From VRUE01 sp040901495 (lineage in GTDB: Bacteria > Actinomycetota > Thermoleophilia > Solirubrobacterales > 70-9), in the NCBI GenBank assembly GCA_040901495.1, contig JBBDYO010000078.1, positions 1 to 12,411 of the forward strand: 12,411 nt of DNA, written 5' to 3'. The notes beneath the pieces are model-generated. The model saw only the letters and a program-made list of their open reading frames with translations, made no database searches and was not told the DNA's origin. The translations under genes and the position numbers were made by a program. Numbering within the stretch: position 1 is the stretch's first letter; each line of letters begins with the position of its first letter. This document shows, piece after piece, positions 4,575 to 11,371 of this stretch.

Positions 4575-6503
4575 GATGAGGCATTCGTCGCTGTCGGTCA
4601 TCTCCATGGGGTGCGAGTTGGAGAAGGCTTCGAGCAGGGCGTCGGCGATCAACCTGCCTCGCGCCGCGTAGCCCGGCGTCGTGAAGTGGATCCCGTCGGG
4701 GATGAACCAGATGTCCTGTGCGTCGGAGGCCCAGTCGTAGATCCGCATGTGCGGATAGCGGTCACAGGCCTCCAGGAGCGCTTTGTCCCAGTCCTCCATG
4801 TTCGCCGCTGCGTAGGGGCCACTGGTCAGCAGCGACTTCACGTTTACCCACATCACCGGTTCTTCGCCGATCGTCGACATCATGCTGTCGATCCGGTCCT
4901 CGTAGGTGAAAGCCGAGCCCGCTGCGACGTTGGCCGCCTCGTTGGTGCCCATCGCCAGCACCCAGCAGCCTTTGAACCCTTCGCCCTTCCAGGCTTCCGC
5001 TGCTTCCTGGGCGTTCGGCAGCCCTTCGAAGTTCTCGTAGATCGAACGCGCGCCGGAGACGTCGAGGTGTTGCGTGGTGGCGCCGACGCGCGCGTACTGG
5101 GCGCTGATCAGCTGGTTGGGGTTGGGCAAATATTCTTCGGAGACGAGGCCCTCGGAGGTCGAGTCGCCGATGTGGACGACCGCGTTGCAGGAGGTTGCCA
5201 GCGGCGCGCGCTGCACGTTCTTCGCTTTGACGGTCTTGGTGACTGTCGCCGCGCCGGCGGTGGGCTCGTGCGACACGCCGGCGCCCGCCAGGCCGGCGAC
5301 CGCGATCGCCGACACCACTGCGCTGCCGGTGACGACTGCCCACCCCCGGCGCGAAACTCGCTCAGGCCGCCATCGCCCCGTCCGGACCTGCGCCCACAGC
5401 CTGCCCAAAGCGCCGTGGCGAATCGGGTTCTCGACGTATCGCCATGACAGCTCCGCGATCACGAAGATCGCGGCGACCTGGAGGACAGAGCGGACCACTT
5501 CGGTCCCGTGGACCCCCTCCGGCGTTGTCAAGACGATGACCGGCAGGTGCCAGAGGTAGATGCCGTAGGAGCGTTCACCGACCCAACGCATTGGCCTACA
5601 GCCGACGATCGGTCCCAGCTTGGTGGCGGGATGGGCCATGGCGGCGACGGCGAGGGCGGTGGCGATCGCGAGCAGGGTGAAGCCCCCGCGGTACAGGAAC
5701 GGGGAGAACTCGCTGACGCGCCAGAGCATCAGCCCGATCACCACCAGGCCGAGGATTCCGGCTCCGTCGAGCATGCGCCGCGCCCGTACGGCGATGTTCG
5801 GCTGGAGCCTGCGGCTCGGCCAGATCATCGCCAGGGCCGCGCCAATCAGGAGCTCCTGCGCCCGGGTATCGGTTCCGTAATAGACCCGGGAGGGGTCGAG
5901 CGAGGGTTTGTATAGAACGGCCATCAGGATGGCCGACACCGCCGCGGCCCCCAAGGTCACACTGGCGAGCCGGAAGCGTACGCCGGTCGCGTACTTCACC
6001 TCCGGGACGAAGCGGATTCCCAGCATCAGCAGGAATGGCCAGAGGATGTAGAACTGCTCCTCGATCGCGAGGGACCAGAGGTGGTTCAGGGGTGCGGGTG
6101 GCGCAAAGCGGGCGAAGTAGGAAACGTCGTGGAAGATCAGCCACCAGTTGTTGACGTAGCCTGCTGCCGAGAGGGCAGCGGTCCTGAAGTCGGGCGGTTG
6201 GTGCGGGCCGATAACCGTCACCCACGCCATCACGACGATCAGCATCACGAACAGCGCCGGCAGCAGGCGCCGGGCGCGCGCCGCCCAAAACGACTTCAGC
6301 TTGATCCCGCCGCGGTTGACCTGGTTCAGCAGGATGTCCGTGATCAGGTAGCCGCTGAGGGTGAAGAACACACCGACGCCGAGCAGTCCGCCTTCCGCCC
6401 ACCCAAACCCGAGGTGGTAGGCGATCACGCCGAGCACGGCGATCGCTCGCATGCCGTCGAGGCCGGGCATGTACCGCTGTCCGCGGCGTACCGGTTCAGG
6501 CAT
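4563..6503 (-). CDS. OatA-like acyltransferase-3 fused to SGNH domain
   Basis: A 646-residue membrane protein. The N-terminal two-thirds is an acyltransferase-3 domain with about ten membrane segments; its conserved points are His30 in AYHLG, the FFTLSGYLI block (46-54), HLWSLAIEEQFY (141-152) and YYGTDTRAQELLIG (208-221). A last membrane segment at about 389-409 leads to a linker and an extracytoplasmic SGNH domain with GDST (Ser448), GTNE (Asn521) and DGIH (Asp603, His606), so the catalytic set is complete. Such fusions move acetyl groups across the membrane onto peptidoglycan, exopolysaccharide or glycolipid; which one is open. The start overlaps the stop of the SGNH hydrolase gene upstream by eight bases, so both form one operon, and the 3' end overlaps the convergent spoIID-like gene. 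Together these suggest wall or surface-polymer modification. Confidence 0.92.
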   Translation of the reverse strand: MPEPVRRGQRYMPGLDGMRAIAVLGVIAYHLGFGWAEGGLLGVGVFFTLSGYLITDILLNQVNRGGIKLKSFWAARARRLLPALFVMLIVVMAWVTVIGPHQPPDFRTAALSAAGYVNNWWLIFHDVSYFARFAPPAPLNHLWSLAIEEQFYILWPFLLMLGIRFVPEVKYATGVRFRLASVTLGAAAVSAILMAVLYKPSLDPSRVYYGTDTRAQELLIGAALAMIWPSRRLQPNIAVRARRMLDGAGILGLVVIGLMLWRVSEFSPFLYRGGFTLLAIATALAVAAMAHPATKLGPIVGCRPMRWVGERSYGIYLWHLPVIVLTTPEGVHGTEVVRSVLQVAAIFVIAELSWRYVENPIRHGALGRLWAQVRTGRWRPERVSRRGWAVVTGSAVVSAIAVAGLAGAGVSHEPTAGAATVTKTVKAKNVQRAPLATSCNAVVHIGDSTSEGLVSEEYLPNPNQLISAQYARVGATTQHLDVSGARSIYENFEGLPNAQEAAEAWKGEGFKGCWVLAMGTNEAANVAAGSAFTYEDRIDSMMSTIGEEPVMWVNVKSLLTSGPYAAANMEDWDKALLEACDRYPHMRIYDWASDAQDIWFIPDGIHFTTPGYAARGRLIADALLEAFSNSHPMEMTDSDECLISPS

Positions 6504-7317
6504 CGCTGCGGATGATCGAGGCCATCGTCAGTGCGGCGCCCAGAGATGGCTCTCGCGAGGCGACTCGAGCCGCGGTGCGAAGCGCCACCTCGGCGGCGAT
6601 CGACCGGACCAACTCACTTTGCCGCTGGGCCATTCTCCCAACGAGCGGCAACTCGGGCTTGGGCTGTGGCGCCGGCCCGCCGGATTGGGCTGACGTTGAC
6701 GTTGACGCGGGCCCGGACCCTGGCCCGGTCGCGAGGCCGAGGCATCCCCTGATCCCCTGCGCGATCAACTGGGCACGGTAGTCGGCGCCCTCGGCAATGG
6801 GGTGCAGGTTGTCGGCTTGCATCAGCTCCGGATGGGTGGCGACCGCTGTCGCCCAGTCGGGGGTTTCGGTCCCCGGCCGCGAGGCGGCGAATTCGGCGAC
6901 CACCCTGTTCTTGCCGGTGTTGTCGATGCCGTTCACGGTAAACCCGTGAATGGTCGGCACGACCATGCACTGGTCCCCGATCGTTTCGGTGACGGCCTGC
7001 AGGTTGCCGGCGAGGATCTCCGGATAGGCCGGGTTGTCGTTGGTCCCGGCGTCGAAGACGATCACCGACTGGGAGGGGTCATAGCTTTCCTGGAAGAGAT
7101 CGAAGATCTGGTAGCTGTTGTAGCCGCCCCCGACGTTGACGGTCAGCGGCACCCCGGGCAGGTACTGCTCCAGATAGGGAGAGGTCAGCTCCGCGAGGCT
7201 GTCTCCGACCAGGAGCACCTCGCCGTTGCCACTGGCGCCCGCCGCGGGTGCGCTCGTGCTGAGGGCAACAATTGCCGCTCCCACCGCCACGCTCGCGACC
7301 GTCCGCCCCCTCCGCAT
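6496..7317 (-). CDS. Secreted SGNH/GDSL-type hydrolase
   Basis: A 273-residue protein with a signal peptide (basic start, hydrophobic 7-20, likely cut after the Ala-rich stretch near residue 28). The SGNH set is visible as VGDS (Ser40), Gly64 in NVGGGYN, GTND (Asn93) and DNLH (Asp169, His172). These enzymes are esterases or acyltransferases acting on O-acyl groups. After about residue 195 there is a low-complexity Gly/Ser/Pro linker (about 198-222) and an Ala/Arg-rich helical tail of unknown role. It is first gene of an operon with the OatA-like gene, overlapping by eight bases. The free-standing SGNH protein and the SGNH domain of its partner may act on the same polymer, for example adding and trimming acetyl groups. 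The start is supported by TAGAAA ending seven bases upstream. Confidence 0.87.
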   Translation of the reverse strand: MRRGRTVASVAVGAAIVALSTSAPAAGASGNGEVLLVGDSLAELTSPYLEQYLPGVPLTVNVGGGYNSYQIFDLFQESYDPSQSVIVFDAGTNDNPAYPEILAGNLQAVTETIGDQCMVVPTIHGFTVNGIDNTGKNRVVAEFAASRPGTETPDWATAVATHPELMQADNLHPIAEGADYRAQLIAQGIRGCLGLATGPGSGPASTSTSAQSGGPAPQPKPELPLVGRMAQRQSELVRSIAAEVALRTAARVASREPSLGAALTMASIIRSDA

Positions 7318-7324
7318 CAGAGAA

Positions 7325-7330
7325 TTTCTA
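7325..7330 (-). promoter_or_regulatory. Predicted -10 box of the SGNH/OatA-like operon (leaderless)
   Basis: TAGAAA on the minus strand, with TTCTCTG (seven bases) before the ATG at 7317. There is no Shine-Dalgarno sequence. It shares the 74-base divergent region with the lipoprotein promoter. Confidence 0.4.
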
Positions 7331-7376
7331 CAGCACCGGATGTGACTCGCGCCTGGCGTCGGCCGCGGGATCCGGC

Positions 7377-7382
7377 TAAAAA
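7377..7382 (+). promoter_or_regulatory. Predicted -10 box of the lipoprotein gene (leaderless)
   Basis: TAAAAA (followed by T) ends nine bases before the ATG at 7392. It is the only AT-rich run in a GC-rich region, and there is no Shine-Dalgarno sequence. Confidence 0.4.
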
Positions 7383-7391
7383 TCCCAACTC

Positions 7392-7910
7392 ATGCGATCG
7401 ACACCCCGCGCCGCCGCTCGCCTTTCGATCCTCATCGGTCTGCTGTTTGGCTTGGCGCTGATTCTGTCCTCCTGCGGCGACGACGAGACGGCCGCGACCG
7501 GCGCCGGAGCGGCGGCACAGGTCAAGGAGCGGTCAAAGGCCCCGGGGGTAAGAGCCCTCCCGTGCCAGGGCCAGCTGGACGGCTTCCTCGACTCGCTCGA
7601 CGCACTGCGTGGCCGGCTCGTGGCGGGCCTCAGCTATGGCATGTACCTGGACGAAGTGCGCGAGATTCGGGCCGGCTACGACAAGATCCCGTTCGACCGG
7701 CTGATGTTCGACTGCGTGGCCGCCGTTGGGACCCCCAGCGAGCAGGCGTTTGACCAGTACATCAAGGCGGCAAACCTCTGGGGGGAATGCCTCGAGGAAG
7801 TGGGCTGCACCTCTTACTCGGTCGCCCCGAAGCTCCAGTACCGGTGGCGAATCGCTTCCAGCCTGCTTTCCGAAGCCCACGTCGGGTCCCGCGGCGCAAG
7901 GACGCAGTAG
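7392..7910 (+). CDS. Small lipoprotein of unknown function
   Basis: A 172-residue protein with a classical lipoprotein signal: basic start, hydrophobic 11-25, lipobox LSSC with lipidated Cys28, then a polar Asp/Glu and Ala/Gly-rich linker to about residue 50. The mature part is mostly helical and contains four more cysteines (58, 108, 133, 139) that could form two disulfides outside the cell. I recognise no family. It is divergent from the SGNH/OatA-like operon and convergent with the SDR gene, so it is probably a single-gene unit. Its neighbours suggest an envelope location but not a function. Confidence 0.75.
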   Translation: MRSTPRAAARLSILIGLLFGLALILSSCGDDETAATGAGAAAQVKERSKAPGVRALPCQGQLDGFLDSLDALRGRLVAGLSYGMYLDEVREIRAGYDKIPFDRLMFDCVAAVGTPSEQAFDQYIKAANLWGECLEEVGCTSYSVAPKLQYRWRIASSLLSEAHVGSRGARTQ

Positions 7911-7947
7911 CGGTTCGGCTGGGCGGTAAGGGGTGAGCGCGCCGCGC

Positions 7948-8682
7948 TTAGGACGATCGGCGGTTGACCTCGGTGGCGGTTGCCTGGTCACGGGGGCGGA
8001 CGACGATCTCGTCGACGTTGACGTGTGAGGGTTGGGCGACGGCCCAGCGGACGCACTCCGCGACGTCCGCGGCGCTCAAGGGCTTCATTCCCTCATAGAC
8101 GCGCTCCGCCGCCTCTTGGTCGCCGTCGAAGCGCACGAGGGAGAACTCGGTCTCGACCATCCCGGGCGCAACCTCGGTGATTCGAACCGGGTCGCCCAGC
8201 AACTCCAAGCGCAGGGCGCGGAGCATCGCCCTCTGCCCGTGCTTGGCCGCCGAGTAGCCCGCTCCGCCGCGGTAGACCTCGAAGGCGGCGATGCTGGTCA
8301 CGGCGACGATGTGGCCGTCGCCCGAGTCGACCAGCGCGGGCAACAGGGCGCGGGTCATCCGCATCGTCCCCAGTACGTTCGCCTCATACATCCAGCGCCA
8401 CTGCTCCTCGTCGGCCTCGGCCAATGGCTCCAGGCCCAGCGCGCCGCCGGCGTTATTGACCAGGACGTCGCAGCGCGGGACGGCCTCCACGAACGCGCTG
8501 ACCGACTCGGGGTCGGTGACGTCGAGCGCGAGCGCCTCGCCGCCCAGCTCCCCGGCCAGGGCCTCGAGTCGCTCCAGGCGACGGGCGCCGAGGATTACCC
8601 GGTAGCCGTCGCCCGCCAGCGACCTCGCCGTGGCGGCGCCGATTCCGCTCGATGCTCCGGTGATCACCGCGACCTTTGCCAT
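7948..8682 (-). CDS. Short-chain dehydrogenase/reductase (SDR)
   Basis: A 244-residue classical SDR. It has the cofactor motif TGASSGIG (8-15), DVT (54-56), NNAG (76-79), Asn102, Ser130 and the YxxxK pair Tyr143/Lys147, so the catalytic tetrad is complete. GARR (32-35) after the second strand favours NADP(H). The overall form resembles the YdfG/serine-3-dehydrogenase-like group, which reduces small hydroxy acids or carbonyls; the substrate cannot be named. It is the last gene of a minus-strand operon, 12 bases after a small winged-helix-like gene and downstream of an ArsR-type regulator, so those proteins probably control it. No strong Shine-Dalgarno site is seen. The gene lies 37 bases from the convergent lipoprotein gene, with no terminator visible between them. 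Confidence 0.92.
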   Translation of the reverse strand: MAKVAVITGASSGIGAATARSLAGDGYRVILGARRLERLEALAGELGGEALALDVTDPESVSAFVEAVPRCDVLVNNAGGALGLEPLAEADEEQWRWMYEANVLGTMRMTRALLPALVDSGDGHIVAVTSIAAFEVYRGGAGYSAAKHGQRAMLRALRLELLGDPVRITEVAPGMVETEFSLVRFDGDQEAAERVYEGMKPLSAADVAECVRWAVAQPSHVNVDEIVVRPRDQATATEVNRRSS

Positions 8683-8694
8683 TGCGCACGGAGC

Positions 8695-8973
8695 CTAACC
8701 CCCAAGCAGTTCATCGAAGCGGAGCGCGGCGTGGCTGGGGAAGACGAAGTCCTCGTGGCGGTGCAGCAGGCCGGCGGCGACGAGATCGCGCACAGCGCGC
8801 TCGATCGCGTCACGCCGAGCGAAGTCCTTGGGCTCCACGACCATGCTGCGCAGCAACTCCTCGAAGGTGACGTGGACTGGGTGGAGCACCAGCAGCTGGG
8901 TGAGGACGGCTGCCTCGATGACCGCGTCCTGTTCGGCTGGGCTTCGGATGTCGTGCGCGTCGTCCACGGCCAC
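8695..8973 (-). CDS. Small winged-helix-like protein of unknown function
   Basis: About 92 residues from a GTG at 8973 (a GTG two codons later is equally possible). The pattern suggests a winged helix: helix AAVLTQLLVLHP, helix TFEELLRSMV, a putative recognition helix DAIERAVRDLVAAGLLH, then a beta-wing FVFPSHAALRFDEL. I have seen similar small proteins in actinobacterial genomes but know no assigned function. It lies between an ArsR-type gene (36-base gap) and the SDR gene (12-base gap) on one strand, so the operon may encode two DNA-binding proteins and one enzyme. The fold is a by-eye prediction. Confidence 0.72.
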   Translation of the reverse strand: MAVDDAHDIRSPAEQDAVIEAAVLTQLLVLHPVHVTFEELLRSMVVEPKDFARRDAIERAVRDLVAAGLLHRHEDFVFPSHAALRFDELLGG

Positions 8974-9009
8974 TACTACACAAGGCTGCTGCCGGCCGAA
9001 CTCTTCCCC

Positions 9010-9318
9010 TTACGAAACGCCTTCCGGCGCTCCCCGGTCTGCCTCCTTGAGCAGAGCCTGTACCCACTTGGCCTTGACCGAAGGGCGGTAGAAGTGCTGC
9101 ATCGTTCCCCTCACCTGTTGCTTGCGGACCAGTTTCAATGCGCCGGAGTTGACCAGCACGCGGACGTGGTAGCTGAGATTGCTCAGCGGCTGGTCCAGCC
9201 TTTCGGCGAGCTCCCGCGGGCTGGCCGCCTGCCCGTCGGACATCGTCCGCAGGATCTGCCGCCTCAGTGGGTGCGACAGCGCCTTGATCAGCGCATGGTT
9301 GTTTGCCTTGGCCCGCAT
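9010..9318 (-). CDS. ArsR-type winged-helix transcriptional regulator
   Basis: A 102-residue regulator from the ATG at 9318. ALIKALSHPLRRQILRTM is the classical opening helix of ArsR/HTH_20-like proteins, SPRELAERLDQPLSNLSYHVRVLVNSGAL is the helix-turn-helix, and the wing follows (KLVRKQQVRGTMQHFYRPS). No cysteine is present, so it is not a thiolate-type metal sensor; the effector is unknown. A TTG at 9345 would add nine residues but lies upstream of the best -10 box (TATATT, 9334-9339), so it would not be transcribed from that promoter. It is first gene of an operon with the winged-helix-like protein and the SDR. Direct repeats overlapping the -35 position are good candidates for its own operator. 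Confidence 0.88.
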   Translation of the reverse strand: MRAKANNHALIKALSHPLRRQILRTMSDGQAASPRELAERLDQPLSNLSYHVRVLVNSGALKLVRKQQVRGTMQHFYRPSVKAKWVQALLKEADRGAPEGVS

Positions 9319-9333
9319 GCCTATCGAGTGGCC

Positions 9334-9362
9334 AATATAGACCAATCGAGGTGTTTTGTCTG
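9334..9362 (-). promoter_or_regulatory. Predicted promoter of the arsR-SDR operon
   Basis: On the minus strand CAGACA (9362-9357) is the -35 element, then 17 bases, then TATATT (9339-9334) as -10. Four of six and five of six positions match the sigma-70 consensus. Transcription would start near 9327, nine bases before the ATG at 9318. Confidence 0.5.
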
Positions 9363-9377
9363 TAGATATTTTGTCTG
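9354..9377. repeat. Nine-base direct repeats at the arsR promoter
   Basis: TTTTGTCTG occurs at 9354-9362 and again at 9369-9377, separated by TAGATA (15 bases start to start, about one and a half helix turns). On the minus strand this is CAGACAAAA twice. One copy includes the -35 element. An operator for the ArsR-type protein is the simplest explanation. Confidence 0.55.
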
Positions 9378-9395
9378 CGTCACTTTGGCGCAGAC
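9373..9395. repeat. Inverted repeat between the GH15 and arsR genes
   Basis: GTCTGCG (9373-9379) and CGCAGAC (9389-9395) form a 7-bp perfect inverted repeat with a nine-base loop. It shares GTCTG with the direct repeats, so the region holds three copies of CAGAC, one inverted. It lies 15 bases after the GH15 stop on the minus strand, but no T-run follows on that strand, so an operator role is as likely as termination. Confidence 0.4.
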
Positions 9396-9410
9396 TGCGA
9401 GGAGAGTCGC

Positions 9411-11306
9411 TCAGCCGTCCTCGCGGACGCCGCCCATTTCGCTGAAGACGGCCGTCACCCCGCCGTCTTCGCGCTGCTCGTCGGCGATCACGTGGGAGAC
9501 GGCGTTGATCAGCGCCAGGTGGGTGAAGGCCTGCGGGAAGTTGCCGAGGTGCCGGCCGGAGTGAGCCTCCAGCTCCTCGGCGTAGAGGTCGAGCCAGCCG
9601 GACGATTCGAGCAGCCGTTCGCAGAGCGTCCGCGCCTGCCTCGCCTCGCCGATCTCCGAGAGTGCCGAGACCAGCCAGAACGAGCAGATCAGGAAGGTCC
9701 CCTCCTCGCCGCGCAACCCGTCGTCGGTCTCCTCGACCTTGTAGCGGAGGACCAGGCCGTGCTCCGTCAGGTCGGTGGCGATCGCCTCGACGGTGGCCCG
9801 CACGCGCGGGTCATCGGGCGGGAGGAAGCGGAGCAGGGGGATCAGCAGCGTGGAGGCGTCGAGCGCATCGGTGTCGTAGTGCTGGCGGAAGACGCCGTCC
9901 CGCACGCCGCGCTCGAGGATCTCCTCGCGTATGCGATCGGCCGTCTCCTCCCACGCGGCGGCGATCTCGTTCTGGCCGACACCGCGGGCAAGGCGTGCGC
10001 CGCGGTCGACCGCGACCCAGATCATTAGCTTCGAGGAGACGTAGTGCTGGGGGTCGCCACGCGCCTCCCAGATCCCCTGGTCCGGGTGCGGCCAAGCCTC
10101 GATCGCCGCTTCCACCTGTTGGCGGATCAGCTCGCGGCCGGCCGGCGCGCCCGATCCCCGCAGCGCTTTCTCGTGCAGGTAGATCGAGTCGAGCAGGGCG
10201 CCCCAGACGTCGTTTTGCCGCTGGTCGAAGGCGCCGTTGCCGATCCGCACCGGCCGCGCGCCGCCGTAGCCGCCGAGGTGGTCTAGCGTGCTCTCGGTGA
10301 GGTCCTTCTCGCCGCCGATCCCGTACATGATCTGCAGGTTGGGGTCTTTGCGGCAGATGCTGACGATGAAGCGCATGAAGTCCCTCGCCTCCTGGTCGAA
10401 GCCGAGCGTGTGCAGCGCCCAGAGGGTGAAGGTCGAGTCGCGGATCCAGCTGTAGCGGTAGTCCCAGTTGCGTTCCCCGCCCGGGGTCTCCGGGAGCGAG
10501 GTCGTCGGCGCCGCGACGATCGCCCCGGTCGGGGTGTAGGTGAGCCCCTTGAGGACCAGCGCCGAGCGCTGCAGATGGATCCGCCAAGGGTGGTCGGGGA
10601 ATTCGCCATCGCGCAGCCAGGCTCGCCAGAACTCTTCGGTCGAGTCGAGCCGCTCCATCGCCTCCGGGGCGCTGCGCGGGCCGCCGAGGTCGCCGTTTCC
10701 CCAGCTCACCGCGCAGAACCCGCTCTCGTTCTCTCGCAGCTTCAGCGTTCCGCGTGCGACGCTGCCATCGATCGCCAGCTCCATGTCGCTGGTCAGCTGA
10801 AGCTCGGTCCCCTCGGCCGCGCGGGCGAGGGCCTCGCCGAGCTCGCCGCCGCTCCAAGTCGGCTCCTCCAGCCCGTAGTCGAAGCGCGGCATGCACTCCA
10901 TCACCATCTCGACCTCGCCGTCTATGCAGGTCATCGTTCGCAGCAGCGAGTGGTCGGCCTCGTGCTCGGTGTCGGGACGCGAGCCTGGGCCTTTCTGCTC
11001 GGCCCACTCGCCGATCGTCAGCGAGTCGTGGATCACGACCCAGCCGGTGTCGGTGACCCAGGTGGTCTCGATTACCAGTGTGCCGGGCTCATAGCGGCGG
11101 CTGATCGGCACGACCACGCCACGTGGCGCCAGCCGGAAACGGCCGGCGCCGCGGTCGAGGATCGACCCGAAGACGCTGGGCGAGTCGAAGCGAGGCAGGC
11201 ACAGCCACTCCACGGAGCCTTCGAACGACACCAGGGCGCTGGTGTGGCAGTCCGAGAGGAAGCCGTAGCTCCCGATCGGCGGGAAGCGTTGGTCACCGAC
11301 GCTCAA
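9411..11306 (-). CDS. Glycoside hydrolase family 15 (glucoamylase/trehalase type)
   Basis: A 631-residue cytoplasmic enzyme without a signal peptide. The N-terminal beta-sandwich begins with PPIGSYGFLSDCHTSALVS (9-27), followed by SVEWLCLPRFDSPSVFG. The (alpha/alpha)6 barrel contains GERNWDYRYSWIRDST (277-292). The two acids are Glu414 in GIWE and Glu535 in EEGTFLICSFWL (534-545). The end GRHLGNFPQAFTHLALINA is also typical. Family members of this length in actinobacteria include the mycobacterial GH15 trehalase as well as glucoamylases and dextranases; trehalase is a reasonable but unproven guess. The start is a TTG at 11306; no ATG or GTG lies near the conserved N-terminus, and TAGCTT ends nine bases upstream. 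It is divergent from the ctaG-like gene. Confidence 0.92.
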   Translation of the reverse strand: MSVGDQRFPPIGSYGFLSDCHTSALVSFEGSVEWLCLPRFDSPSVFGSILDRGAGRFRLAPRGVVVPISRRYEPGTLVIETTWVTDTGWVVIHDSLTIGEWAEQKGPGSRPDTEHEADHSLLRTMTCIDGEVEMVMECMPRFDYGLEEPTWSGGELGEALARAAEGTELQLTSDMELAIDGSVARGTLKLRENESGFCAVSWGNGDLGGPRSAPEAMERLDSTEEFWRAWLRDGEFPDHPWRIHLQRSALVLKGLTYTPTGAIVAAPTTSLPETPGGERNWDYRYSWIRDSTFTLWALHTLGFDQEARDFMRFIVSICRKDPNLQIMYGIGGEKDLTESTLDHLGGYGGARPVRIGNGAFDQRQNDVWGALLDSIYLHEKALRGSGAPAGRELIRQQVEAAIEAWPHPDQGIWEARGDPQHYVSSKLMIWVAVDRGARLARGVGQNEIAAAWEETADRIREEILERGVRDGVFRQHYDTDALDASTLLIPLLRFLPPDDPRVRATVEAIATDLTEHGLVLRYKVEETDDGLRGEEGTFLICSFWLVSALSEIGEARQARTLCERLLESSGWLDLYAEELEAHSGRHLGNFPQAFTHLALINAVSHVIADEQREDGGVTAVFSEMGGVREDG

Positions 11307-11315
11307 AGCGCAGCC

Positions 11316-11321
11316 AAGCTA
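11316..11321 (-). promoter_or_regulatory. Predicted -10 box of the GH15 gene (leaderless)
   Basis: TAGCTT on the minus strand ends nine bases before the TTG at 11306. No Shine-Dalgarno sequence is visible. It lies in the 65-base divergent region shared with the ctaG-like gene. Confidence 0.4.
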
Positions 11322-11357
11322 CCACCGGGCCGAGCGGGCTGTGCCAAACCGCGTCGC

Positions 11358-11363
11358 TACGCT
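11358..11363 (+). promoter_or_regulatory. Predicted -10 box of the ctaG-like gene (leaderless)
   Basis: TACGCT is followed by eight bases (GAAATCCC) and the GTG at 11372. No Shine-Dalgarno sequence is visible. Confidence 0.42.
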
Positions 11364-11371
11364 GAAATCCC

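Noticed and set aside
7911..7947. Terminator between the convergent lipoprotein and SDR genes
   Set aside because: No inverted repeat of useful length is visible in these 37 bases.
9373..9395. Rho-independent terminator for the GH15 gene
   Set aside because: On the relevant strand the hairpin is followed by A residues (AAAATATC), not T residues.
8032..9564. A 510-codon open frame on the plus strand
   Set aside because: It runs antisense across the SDR, winged-helix-like, ArsR and GH15 genes, all with recognisable motifs on the other strand. Its translation is a composition-biased shadow without any family motif, as is common in GC-rich DNA.
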